Shown here piece after piece: positions 1 to 9,799 of a DNA stretch of 64,000 nucleotides. Position numbers and translations under genes: made by a program. The stretch is from Gautieria morchelliformis (lineage: Eukaryota > Basidiomycota > Agaricomycetes > Gomphales > Gomphaceae), in assembly GCA_015179125.1 (NCBI GenBank), contig WHVA01000109.1, forward strand, positions 124,001-188,000, written 5' to 3'. Under the pieces are notes generated by a model. That model was not told the DNA's origin and ran no database searches. It worked only from the letters and a program-made list of their open reading frames with translations. Every line of letters starts with the position of its first letter. Position 1 is the first letter of the stretch.

Positions 1-1212
1 TCTTACGCCATAAGCTGTGGTGTAGGTGCAGATGCAGATACTCCACATTCCCGGAGAACGACTAATGATGTCAAGCGAGGCACACCGTAACAAGGATGAC
101 GAGACAGAGGAGACGAGGGGTATCACATGAGAGGCGTACCGTGTGAGCAGTCTTGGCTCGTCCCTATCCTGCATGCATGGCTCCACGTCTCTCACCTCGT
201 CGTCTTAGAAACACTCAGCGCTCTGGGCACCCGCGTCCCCACCTCGCTACAGGTGCCTATGGTGATCGCCGCAACCATCGGCAATCCAGGCCTCGGGCGC
301 AGGCGCGAATGAGAGGGGTACGCGCGCAGATCAAACAATTCGCGCAGTCCGGATCTGGAGGCGGTATGTATATGATCTTGGCTACGAATTGAGATTGGTT
401 GGACGATGGGGTGGCACGGTGGCGGGCATGGATTTGGGGAGTTAGAATAGGAGACTTCAGTGCCATCTAAACCTGGAGAAATTATGATGGCCCCTTTCAG
501 CACAATACAGCCACAGTGGCAGTGGGGGACCCGCGCACTCCGATCGACTCGACTTCTAGAAACAGCAGAAGTAAATGTATACCGAGGGTCAGAGCGGTTC
601 GCGCTATGGTGTGGCTGATGCTGGGTGATGTCGCCTGCAGGGCGAAATGCATGGGTCGTGAATGTAACGTGGGTCGATGGGACGCGACGAGTACGTGACG
701 GGTGATGCGTGGCACGCGTACGAGCGTCAGGTGGGTCAACCACTGTTCCAGTCGCGGCCCGCCGTGCTACTACGCGGGACGCTCGCCCCAGGGCCCGTCA
801 TTTCGATTTTCAAATATCAAATTCCCTGCACTATACTTATTCTCAACTCACCATCTCAACCGCAACGCCCGCCGCCCGAGACGTGAAACACGAATCACGA
901 AACTCGAAGCGGCACTTTTCTTCGAATTTCAATTTCAGCGCCTTAGATGATGACCATGTCCGTTGGATAGTCGAGGTCGGACACATGAAACGGTGTGCAA
1001 GCATGAGCCTGGCAGCGGACGAGTAGACGTGTCCTCGCGATCATGCAAGAGCATAGAGGCTCGTTAGACTCGTGACCACTAAAACTCGTCTGCGGCGGGA
1101 ATATTCCGTGCCCGAAAACATGGCCTCGGGCCGATCATACACATGCCTGGCCCACCGTCCCACGCTGGGTCCAATCAACTTTTCTTTGCTGCGCTTTACA
1201 CCAGCTGCGCAG
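1..1212. other. No supportable gene
   Basis: I see short overlapping open frames on both strands but no domain, no codon-like pattern and no convincing splice chain. No repeat shared with the rest of the window was noticed here. Confidence 0.4.
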
Positions 1213-1214
1213 TA

Positions 1215-1224
1215 GATATAATAC
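1215..1224 (+). promoter_or_regulatory. TATA-like element
   Basis: GATATAATAC lies about 65 bp upstream of the ATG at 1288 of a tentative gene. An AT-rich hexamer of this kind can occur by chance, so it only weakly supports a promoter. Confidence 0.2.
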
Positions 1225-1287
1225 GCAACGGGTGTCCTTCGCTCTTATACGACAGGCATATCTTCCCCGGTGCTTTCTTTCGCGTCT

Positions 1288-1970
1288 ATGTCATTCAGTG
1301 AAGTTCCTGAGCCACAGTTCAACTCCAATAACTTTTCGGCCACCAACCTCTGCTGGAGCGAAAAGGTTTCTGCTAATTTTTCTGCTCCTACTGCATCACC
1401 CAATGTGTCGACTCTTGCACTGCGGCTGCGCCAGTCCTCCGCCTGCTTCTAAGCCACGGACGTCTCCTATAGTATATACAAAGTGTACAGGCGCTCTCTG
1501 GGCTATCTCAGGATCGGTCTAGGACGGATGTTGAACTTTCTTCTCAATTCTCCTGGGTTCAGATCCGAAGCGCCGCCGTTCCAACCCCAACGTTCTCTCG
1601 CTATCAGGCGCTGCGCATGATATCTGAGCAGACGGATCGGGAAATGAATCAACTATCTAGTTCGCTGCTCCTTGGAGAAACTATCCCCGTAGATAAGCAC
1701 GATCTGATCTGGCAAGCATCAGAAAATGTGAAAAAGAAAACACCTGAAGATGTACGTCTCGAACATACCCATTCACGTTATGTCAAACGGTTCTCTTTCG
1801 CATTTCACATTTCACGCATTATGTTTGCGTCAAACTTGCCAATCATTTAATTACAGAGCGCAAATTTCCAGCTGCTAGCACTCCCGTGCTCCCCAATGCA
1901 ACGTCGCATCCGTGTAGGAAAAAGCATCAGGGGTATGGGGCACACAAAACACGTGGCACGGATCTCATAG
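1288..1970 (+). CDS. Tentative three-exon hypothetical gene
   Basis: I do not recognise the product. A consistent splice model is 1288-1365, 1473-1751 and 1857-1970, all phase 0, giving 156 residues. The last intron (1752-1856) has a good GTACGT donor and a TTACAG acceptor. The first intron (1366-1472) has a weak GTTTCT donor and a CTATAG acceptor. The central exon is polar and looks helical, with several Gln, Ser and Glu residues, and reads openly for 93 codons. The end reads to a TAG at 1968-1970. No signal peptide, membrane segment or known motif is visible. A shorter frame beginning at ATG 1617 is possible. The model rests on splice signals and open frames only, so it could be a chance open region. 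Confidence 0.28.
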
Positions 1971-2978
1971 CGTCGACTGCCAGTAGGATAACACCCAATG
2001 CTCAACCTGTATATTTTCGGAAACAACGTGTATTGCAACTGAGACGATACAGCACGGTGTATGTGGGTTTCCCTTCTGTTCCGAGCCCGCACCCAGAAAC
2101 CGCGTTGGGGATGGAACGTCCTGGGAAGATGGAGACGTGGCAAAGAACAAGAGCGACAGTCACGGTGGCGGCGCTGCGCAGGTCCAGTTGCTGCGTCAAG
2201 AGTGACGTATCATAGACCAAATGAAGCTTTCATGCTCACGCCTTGATGATAGATGTCACTTACTATGAAACGAGACCCACGGGACCGCAGCTCGAGCTGG
2301 CACTGATGGGGATGAATTCGAGACCGAACATGTGCATGAATCCGAAACCGAAACCGACACCACATCGAATTCTAAACACAGTCACAGCCAACCACAGAAC
2401 CTCAATATTCAACTTTCCAAAATCCAACCAAAACCCACCGAAGATGGTGCCCATATAACGTGAGCGCTGACGACGAATCACCAATACGATTCGAAAAAAA
2501 ACCCTGTGCCCAACCTGAAACCTGAGAATGAAAATCAAATCAAATCAAATCAAATCAAATCAGCAGCGCCCTAGCTGAAATCAATGATGAGTCGAAAAGA
2601 AGAAACCGAAAGCGAGGGGATCTCCGCACAAGGACAGCAGAACAACAACTGGACTGTGCCGCCCGTATACTTAGTCCCCTTCGGAGTACGTATGCAATTA
2701 AGTGCCATTTACAGCGCGAGGCCTGAGGTCGTGGCGCACCAAGCATTGCGTACGCGCCGCCGCTCGGAGACCATTTTCGATACACACCCGTCTTGGCCGG
2801 GGCGATATCAAGCCAGGGTTTGATGCAGGTGTACGAAGGGTTTCGGAAGTGTCCAGAACTAGAGAAAGACTTTTTTGTTTGTACACCTGATCTGTGGGAA
2901 GGCTCAGAATGCATAGCGCTATTTAGTATAAATCTTTGTACTAGTGGATGAATTTCGATGCCTCTGCAAGAGGATATA
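1971..2978. other. No supportable gene
   Basis: The stretch holds a short pentamer microsatellite, listed separately, and small unsupported open frames. No domain or element terminus was recognised. Confidence 0.4.
2531..2562. repeat. (AAATC)n microsatellite
   Basis: About six copies of the pentamer AAATC in tandem, seen directly in the sequence. Confidence 0.9.
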
Positions 2979-3050
2979 TTCTGATTCGTCAGATTTCACT
3001 ATAGCGACATATGTACATATGTCACTATAGTGAAATCTGACGAATCAGAA
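2979..3050. repeat. 72-bp near-perfect palindrome
   Basis: The two 36-bp arms meet between 3014 and 3015 with a single mismatch (3005 versus 3024). The arms begin TTCTGATTCG and end CGAATCAGAA. There is no spacer, and no clear target-site duplication was found on either side. It may be a minimal foldback transposon, a fused pair of TIRs, or a hairpin-forming site. Confidence 0.85.
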
Positions 3051-3219
3051 CACACATATGTGTGTGCTTGATTCAATTAAGAATTGTCCAACATTAACTT
3101 CCCTTCAACTTTCCGCCTGCGAAAAGCCGACATCTAATTACGATACATCATAGTAAGTGCCACTTTACTCCATGAATCCGTCCCACGGTCGGCTAGCTGG
3201 TCGAACGCAGCGGGAGACA

Positions 3220-3279
3220 TGTCGAGGTCGAACTGACCGCAAGACAAGTGCGCGGCTTGCGGTCAGTTCGACCTCGACA
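3220..3279. repeat. Inverted repeat with 24-bp perfect arms
   Basis: Arm 3220-3243 is the exact reverse complement of 3256-3279, with a 12-bp loop. It begins TGTCGAGGTCG. It could be a foldback remnant or an RNA hairpin. No coding role is visible. Confidence 0.85.
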
Positions 3280-3500
3280 CAGAACTCAACGTATTGCCAA
3301 TTTTAAGAAGGTAACGACTTACGAGCTGTGGCTTGGATCTGGCGGTCACATACCGGGTTCCTGTTCGTTTGCGGACCACTGACGAAGAAGGTATTTGTTG
3401 TGAATCCGATTGACCAGTCGCCGAGTCGGCACCACCTTCTCTTTTTGGACAATATTACTAAGCAACTAGTATAGCTACCCAACTCGTGTAAGACGGCGCT

Positions 3501-3579
3501 TCAGACTTTCTTCTGACGCCGTCCAGGTATTTACAGTTGGACTCCTTAATATCAGACTTTCTTCTGACGCCGTCCAGGT
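3501..3579. repeat. Two 28-bp direct repeats, each hairpin-prone
   Basis: The same 28 bp occur at 3501-3528 and 3552-3579, beginning TCAGACTTTC and ending GTCCAGGT. The first copy can also pair with GACGGCG just upstream (about 3492-3523). They lie shortly before the copia primer-binding site, so they probably sit within the copia 5' LTR or leader. Confidence 0.7.
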
Positions 3580-3610
3580 TCTAAACTGCCTATAGAAGTT
3601 GCTCACAATA

Positions 3611-3624
3611 GGTTATGGGCCCCG
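3611..3624 (+). other. Copia-type primer-binding site
   Basis: GGTTATGGGCCCCG follows a putative LTR end (CACAATA). Copia elements are known to prime reverse transcription from an internal fragment of initiator tRNA-Met, using a PBS that begins GGTTATGGGCCC. The 75-bp spacing to the gag ATG at 3699 fits a Ty1/copia leader. The 5' end of this LTR was not located. Confidence 0.6.
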
Positions 3625-3698
3625 CTCCCTAAAAACTTATTTCTAACCTAACCGTCGATGCAAAACGCACGAGAGTCTCACTACCCTACACCCATATC

Positions 3699-4142
3699 AT
3701 GGCCGACACAACGACCTCGAAACTCCTATCAACAATCGAAAAGTTCGACGGGACTAACTGGGAAACATGGGCCTTTTCACTAAAAGCCGCCCTTATGTTC
3801 ATCGACGCACTGCGCATCGCTGAAGGAACTGAGACAGCTCCTTCACAGAGCATGATTCCTACCGATGAAGAACGCAGACGACTTGACCACTGGGAGAAAC
3901 GTTCTCGCCAAGGTCTCTCGCTGCTACTCGTCTCGGTCAAACCCTCAGTCCAACAGTCCCTCGACATGGCGAAAACCCTAGAGCAGAATTGGGGCAATCT
4001 CAAAACGACCTACGGGACGAGGACCGGCCTGAACTTATGGGTCGACTACCGAAAGTACACTACCATGACCTTCTCGCACGACGCCCAGCTCACTCAACAG
4101 ATCGACGAAATGTCTGAGTTAAAGAATCGAATTGTCGCCGCT
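3699..4142 (+). pseudogene. gag: Ty1/copia gag N-terminus, truncated by gypsy A
   Basis: The frame opens at ATG 3699 and encodes about 148 residues typical of the N-terminal part of copia Gag (the DUF4219/UBN2-like region). Markers are the FDGTNWETWAFSLKAAL segment near residues 15-31 and a second conserved stretch around TLEQNWGNLKTTYG. A copia PBS lies 75 bp upstream. The sequence stops being copia-like exactly at 4143, where the left LTR of gypsy A begins TGTTACGG. The open frame runs on into the LTR to 4313, but those residues are LTR-encoded. No zinc knuckle, protease, integrase or RT of this element appears in the window, so the rest is deleted or lies elsewhere. Family assignment is firm; function is lost. 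Confidence 0.75.
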
Positions 4143-4678
4143 TGTTACGGTACGATCCGTCGTAAGGTTGACCGAGGTCGGGGACGAAACCCGAGGCAAG
4201 GTCCGAGGTTACGGGGCGAGGTTTGGATGGGGAAGTCGGAGAGGGACTTGGCTTCAGCTTATGTGCTGCGCCGACCCTACGCACGAGTCCCAATTTCGGA
4301 GGTAAACGAATAAGAGGCGAGGTTCTGGCTTAAGAGGCGAGGCGTAGAAACTAGCTAGGGATCGAAGGGACACGATAGTTGATTTTCAGACTGAGGAGTA
4401 GGAATGCATACAAGGGGGTTATATATGGACGAGGTGCAAGTCAGGGGCGAACAGATTAGTGGAGGTCAGGGCGAGGTAATATACGAATGATGCGTGATGG
4501 AGCGGAATCAGTAACTAAGGGGATACGGGCATAGGATCAAGGTCGGATATGAGTTCAAGCTCGAGATCGGGCTCGGGCACGGATAAGTATCATATGTACT
4601 CGGGCATGAATATCACAAGGCTCGGGCTCGGAAGAAGGTTCTACCGGTAAGTAGCCGGCCAAAGGCCGGGTCCTTACA
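4143..4678 (-). repeat. Gypsy A 3' LTR (left)
   Basis: 536 bp, bounded by TGTTACGG and CCTTACA on the plus strand. It is rich in CGAGG pentamers and directly joined to the PPT on its right. Confidence 0.9.
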
Positions 4679-4680
4679 GT

Positions 4681-4691
4681 ATTCCCCCCTC
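4681..4691 (-). other. Polypurine tract of gypsy A
   Basis: On the minus strand this reads GAGGGGGGAAT, two bases before the 3' LTR. This is the expected position of the plus-strand primer in LTR retrotransposons and fixes the element's orientation. Confidence 0.75.
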
Positions 4692-4850
4692 ATGGCCGAG
4701 ACCCTCGAGGCCGTAATGTGAACAGGGTTCGCCTATCCTTGAATCTAGATCTCGGTCCGATGTTGAGTAGCCGGAAAGGCGAAGCTTAAATCGTAGCCGA
4801 GGTTGGATAAAAGGGTGGGTAGGAGGCAGCGAACCCCATTGCCAACGAAT

Positions 4851-5992
4851 ATGGTGCGCCCTCAAGCCCTCTTCAACTCAGCCGTCGACGAGGACAGCAC
4901 AAACAACGTGTTCGACCAGACATTGCTGTCTGCGGCGAACGGAGCCTCGGGCGAGGTTGTGCCCGAGGATCGACCCGAGGTTGGCACCTTGCCAATTGAT
5001 GAGACGGGGGCCATTGACATGCGGCAGCCGTGGCAGGAAGGGCCGAATGGAAAAAAGGTGAGTACCGTTGTTGGCTGGTCATGGACGCTGCTGATTTGTA
5101 CAGTATAAGCGCATGTTGTTTCATACCACCCGACTGACTTGTCCCTATACGGGTACAAGCTCGCCGACGGGGGACCTCGCGAGTGGCAGCTCGCGACCAA
5201 GGCCGAGGCGAGGTGCGCGCGCTGCGAAGAGCGCGACTATACGTGCCTTCGGGCCGTTAGTCTCGACTTCGGCCTCGCCGACCAGGGTGCTTGCGTGTGG
5301 TGCAGGACCCGTTCCTTGGGCTGTAGCATCGCCCAAGGTCGCCGCAGCAAGGCGACCCCAGGGAAAGGTCAGGTGGGTGTAGCGAGCAAGAAGCGAGCGA
5401 GGAGCGAGGAGGCCGAGGGTGAACCGAGGCCGAGGAAAGGGCCAAGGTTCGAGACGAGGTGGATGATGATGACAACGACTCGAGTGATTGGGTCGAGAGG
5501 AACCTCGAGATGAGGGTAGAGCGGATGGAAGCGAGGTTGAGCGAGGAGAAGGGTAAGGAGACTGGGGAAGTGAGGCAGCGTGAGGAGACAGAGGTCGGGG
5601 AAGCGAGGCAGACTGAGGGGGAGGAAACCGAGGTTGGAGGTCGGAGGGCGAAAAAGGACAAGAAGACGAAAAGATCGGAGCGAAGTGCGGAGATGAGGGA
5701 GTTGATAACGGCGGTGAGGGATGTGGGACAGAAGGTTGGCGAGGTTGGGGAGAGGGTGTGCGAGTTGCTAGGGGAGTTTAGGGCTGCGAATGACAGGATG
5801 AACAGGGCGGATGTGGAGTTCATGAGGATAAGGAGGAGGCGGAATTATTTGAAGCGGATGCAGGGGGCGAGAGACTTGGCGGATTATGGGGGACATGGGG
5901 GTCTGGTGGAGCGAAGTAGTAGCAGTAATGAGGAGGAGTCAGGCGAGGGGAGCGAGGAGAGCGAGGGAGAGGATATGAGGATGGTGGAATAA
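4851..5992 (+). CDS. Antisense accessory gene of gypsy A (Zn2Cys6-like, charged C-terminus)
   Basis: This gene runs opposite to gag-pol between the 3' LTR and the end of pol, and converges on pol (103-bp gap). The first segment opens at ATG 4851 and reaches a strong GTGAGT donor at 5058. A GTACAG acceptor at 5103 is available, but the next long frame (about 5110-5450) is in another phase, so the splice model is not settled. That frame carries two CX2CX6C motifs (CARCEERDYTC, CVWCRTRSLGC; about 5214-5324) 15 residues apart, resembling a fungal Zn2Cys6 cluster with a longer linker. A basic KKRARSEE stretch follows. A further frame change near 5430-5459 leads to an acidic and charged helical tail ending at 5992. 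The coding capacity is seen; a DNA-binding or regulatory role is inference from the cysteine spacing. This copy may carry frameshifts. Confidence 0.55.
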
Positions 5993-6094
5993 CTAGTAAA
6001 TGGAATAATAGATTTTCTTGGATTTTATCGATTTTGTTTTGAAGGGTTTTTGTCATCTAACTACCGGGGTCATGGGGATTAACAGGGAAAACGA

Positions 6095-9000
6095 TCATAG
6101 AGCAGTCAAGGGGCCGGGCTTGCCCGGGTAAGAGTCATGGAAATCCGTGACCAGCTCCGAGGCATGATCAAGCTCGGAAGCGAGGATCCACGAGGTTTCT
6201 TCGTCGGTACCTTCGTAACCAGTCCACCTAACAAGGTAGAGTAATTTGCAGCTCTTGCGTCTATTATCGATCTTCGAGTCGAGGATTTCGGAAACCTCGA
6301 ACTCGGGTTCGCCGTCGATAACGACTGGGGGCGGAGGCGGCTGAAATCGGTTTGGTATGGTGTTGGGCGAGGCTGGTTCGAGCATAGATACGTGGAAGAC
6401 CGGATGGACTGAATGCATGTGTTCTGGAAGTCGAAGGGTGAAGGAGTGAGTACCCGCTCGGGAAATGATCTCAAAAGGACCCAAGAACTTCTCGGCGAGC
6501 TTCTTGGTAGGCCGAGTTGTTCGAAAGTACTGTGCCTTCACAAAGCGAGGGATCCTACTTGGAAATCAGGAGCGGGCTTGCGACGAACATCGGCCGAGGC
6601 TTGGTAAGTTTTCTGAGCCTCGAGGATGGCGTGGCGAAGTTCTTGGTGAAGCTCGTCCAGGTCAACCACGAAGTCTCGGGCTCGTGCCGAGGCGAGGTCG
6701 CGCTCGGGGTGAACTGCGAGGTTCGGATGGTAGCCTTTATTGGCAAAGAATGGGGAGATGCCGGTGGTTGCGCTAGGCGCATTGTTGTAAGCGAACTCGG
6801 CTAGGGGAAGGAGCGAAGCCCAATTTGACTGCTGATAGTTGCAATAGATCCTGAGGTACTGTTCCAAAGTTTGGTTAGCACGCTCGGTCTGACCGTCACC
6901 CTCGGGATGATATCCCGAGGTGAAATGCAACCGCATGTCCAAGGCTTTCCCTAGAGAACGCCAGAAATGCGAGACGAACTCGGAACCCCTGTCCGAGGTG
7001 ACGTGCGAGGGAACTCCATGCTTTGAAAAGACATGAAGGACGAAGAGGTGAGCGAGCTCTTGCGAGGTTATCTTGTCTGTGGTTGGAATGAAGATAACCT
7101 GCTTAGTGAAGCGGTCAACAATCACTAGGATGGAGGTGAACTCGGACGAAGGGGGGAGTTGCTCAATGAAATCCATAGATATGGAATTCCAAGGTTTCTC
7201 GGGAACAGGAAGTTGTTTGAGGAGACCATAGGGTTTGTGACGTTGCGGCTTGCTTCGCATACAAGTGGTACACGTCTTGCAATACTCCTTGACAAAGGAT
7301 CTAATCCCTGGCCAAGTATAGTCTCGTCGGATCAGCTCCAAGGTCTTGTTGACCCCGAAGTGTCCCGAGAGAATGTGATCGTGCTTGTATTGCAGGATGG
7401 AAGTCGAAGGTCTTGGGCCGCTGGAACATAGGTTCGGTTGTCAAGCTTGAGGAAACCCTCGGGGTCTGTGGTCCACCTCGGGTCATTAACCAAGCCGAGG
7501 TGCGACTTGGCTATGGGGTCCGAGGGGAGGTTCGCTAGTATGTCAGCTCGGATCTGCTCGGTATCAAGCAGTGAAGCGGCTCGGAGCACGATGGGAGCGA
7601 GGTTAGTAGCTCTAAGGGACGATGCCAGCTGGTGCTGAGTAAACACTGGCCGTAGGTTCTGCGGGTTTATGGTGGCATAGTCGCTATTCCCCTCTTTAAG
7701 GTAGACGTCCCATCGTCTAGTGAGAGAGTCAGGCTTCGTTCCGAGGCGACCTGGTCGGAAGCGTATGGCGAGGTTGAACTGGGAAAGGTATTCCGACCAC
7801 CGAGCTTGTCGACGGGTCAAGAGCTTCGTAGTTGAAAAGTATTCGAGGTTCTTGTGATCGGTGATAACGTCAACTGGTTCGCCTGAGCCCTCTAGGTAGT
7901 GTCGCCAGCGTTGAAAGGCTTCAAAAATGGCGAGGAGCTCCTTGTCGTGAACATCGTAGTTGAGCTCGGTAGAGGTGAATGTGCGGGAGTGGAAAGCGAT
8001 GGGATGAAGTTCGCCTTCCGAGGTTTGTAGAGATAAGATTGCCGCTAAGGCATAATCTGATGCATCAGTCTCTACGATCAGTGGAAGGTCAGGAATCCAG
8101 TGAGTAAGGATAGGAGCGGTAGTGAACGCCCTCTTCAACAGGTTGAAAGCCCGTCGACAATCCTCGGAAAAATTCCAAGGGGTACCCTTGCGGGTAAGTC
8201 GGGTGAGAGGAATGGTGATGTCGGAGTAGTTGTGAATGAAACGTCGGTAGAAGTTGGCGAAGCCGAGGAAGGATTGGATGTCGCGAACTTTGCGAGGTTC
8301 AGGCCAGTCTTGAATGACCTTTACCTTGTCATCGCCATAGTGAGGCCCTCGGGAGAGAGTATGTAGCCGAGGAATTCAACCGAGTCGCGATGGAACTCGC
8401 ATTTGTCTTCTTTGGCGAAGAGGTTGTTGAGTCGTAGTCGTCGCAAGACTTCCTTGACATGTTCAACATGTTTGGAGGGGTCACTGGAGTAGATTAGAAT
8501 GTCATCCAAGTATACCACCACACAAACGTCCAAAAGGTCGGCGAACACCTCGTTCATGAATCTCTGGAAGGCAGCAGGGCCATTAGTGAGACCAAATGGC
8601 ATAACCAACCATTCAAAAGACCCATAGCGAGTCCTGAAGGCGGTTTTCCATTCGTCACCCTCGGCCACCCGTACGAGGTGGTAAGCGTGACGAAGGTCAA
8701 TTTTCGTATAGATGCGAGCATTCTTTGGAGCATCAAGTAAGTCAGCAATCAATGGCAATGGATACCGATCTTTTTTTGAGATTTTGTTCAAACCTCGGAA
8801 GTCGACACACAACCGAAGTGAGCCATCTTTTTTGCGAACGAACAATACCGGTGCACCATGAGGCGAGCGTGAAGGTCGGATGAAACCGATGTTTAAATGC
8901 TCGTCGATGAACTCGCGAAGTGCTTTGAGTTCGGAAGCTGAGAGAGAGTAGATGGGACCGATTGGTGGCGAGGTCCCTTCTTCGAGGTTGATTTTGATAT

Positions 9001-9750
9001 CGTGAGGTCGGTGGGGAGCTAGAGTGTCAGCGCGTGCTTTGCTGAACACATCTGCAAATTCGTGGTATTCTTCAGGAACATGTTTCTTAATGTTCTCAGG
9101 AAGCTCGGAAGAGCTTCCTCCCGATGTTGCCCCTCTGGCGAGGAGCTCAGGCGAAGCCAAATTGAGCTGAAACACTTCGGACCCTTCCAATCTAGATGCG
9201 CGCATGAAAGCGGGTGCATTGATTAGGGAAACGAGGGGTGCTTGCAACTTCGGAAGCGAGGTCGGAGGCGGGGGCGAAGATGCCGTAGGCGAGGTCGAAG
9301 TCGTAGCCGAAGCTGAGCGGGCTGACGTCGCCGGGGTCGCTGGAGTCGTTGTTAGGTCGATGGTCTTGAAAGTAATACTGCCCAATACCCAGTCAATCGA
9401 CGGATTGTAGCGGGTGAGCCAGTTGTGGCCAAGTACCATCGAGCAACTGAGTCGAGCGAGGTTACGTAGAAGGTAACCCATTGTTGTTCGCCGGTCGGAA
9501 AGCAAATGCAGAGGTCTAGAGCTTGGGTAATGGTAGTGTTAGTACTACCGTCAAATAGTTTCAAGGGTATAGGAGAGACAGGATAAGCAGGCATGGAGTA
9601 CTTCTGGACAAATCTGGATTCAATAAAACAGTCTGAGGACCCGCAGTCAACTAATGCAACAAAAGCGACGTTGGGCAGCGAAGGCGAGGTTAGATCTACA
9701 TTAAGGGAATCTTTGGACAATGAATGAGAAGCGGCGCTGAGTCTGAGCAC
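6095..9750 (-). pseudogene. pol: Gypsy A pol (PR-RT-RH-IN-chromodomain), frameshifted
   Basis: All chromovirus Pol domains are present in order on the minus strand but in separate frames. Protease is at 9352-9750 (LVDCGSSDCF, with Cys in place of the usual Ser of DSG). RT is at about 8321-9505, with VDFRGLN and an intact YLDD. RNase H is at about 7332-8138 (VETDASDYALA, DHKNLEYF). Integrase is at 6538-7341, with a zinc-binding CKTCTTC, MDFIEQLP, TSDRGSEF and an E-containing NQTLEQYLR. The chromodomain is at 6095-6541 (VRWTGYEGTDEETSW). Frame breaks lie near 9440, 8330, 7430 and 6540, so no complete polyprotein can be made. It once copied and integrated the element; the chromodomain likely steered integration to histone-marked chromatin. 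Confidence 0.88.
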
Positions 9751-9799
9751 ACGGGTGAGGTTACCGCAATCCTCGGATCGTGTGGTTCGAGGTTGCTAC

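Noticed and set aside
192-743. 183-residue minus-strand gene
   Set aside because: Low-complexity composition, no motif, and several overlapping frames of similar length on both strands.
5820-6056. Small Pro/Ser-rich minus-strand gene
   Set aside because: Shadow of the charged tail of the antisense gene of gypsy A.
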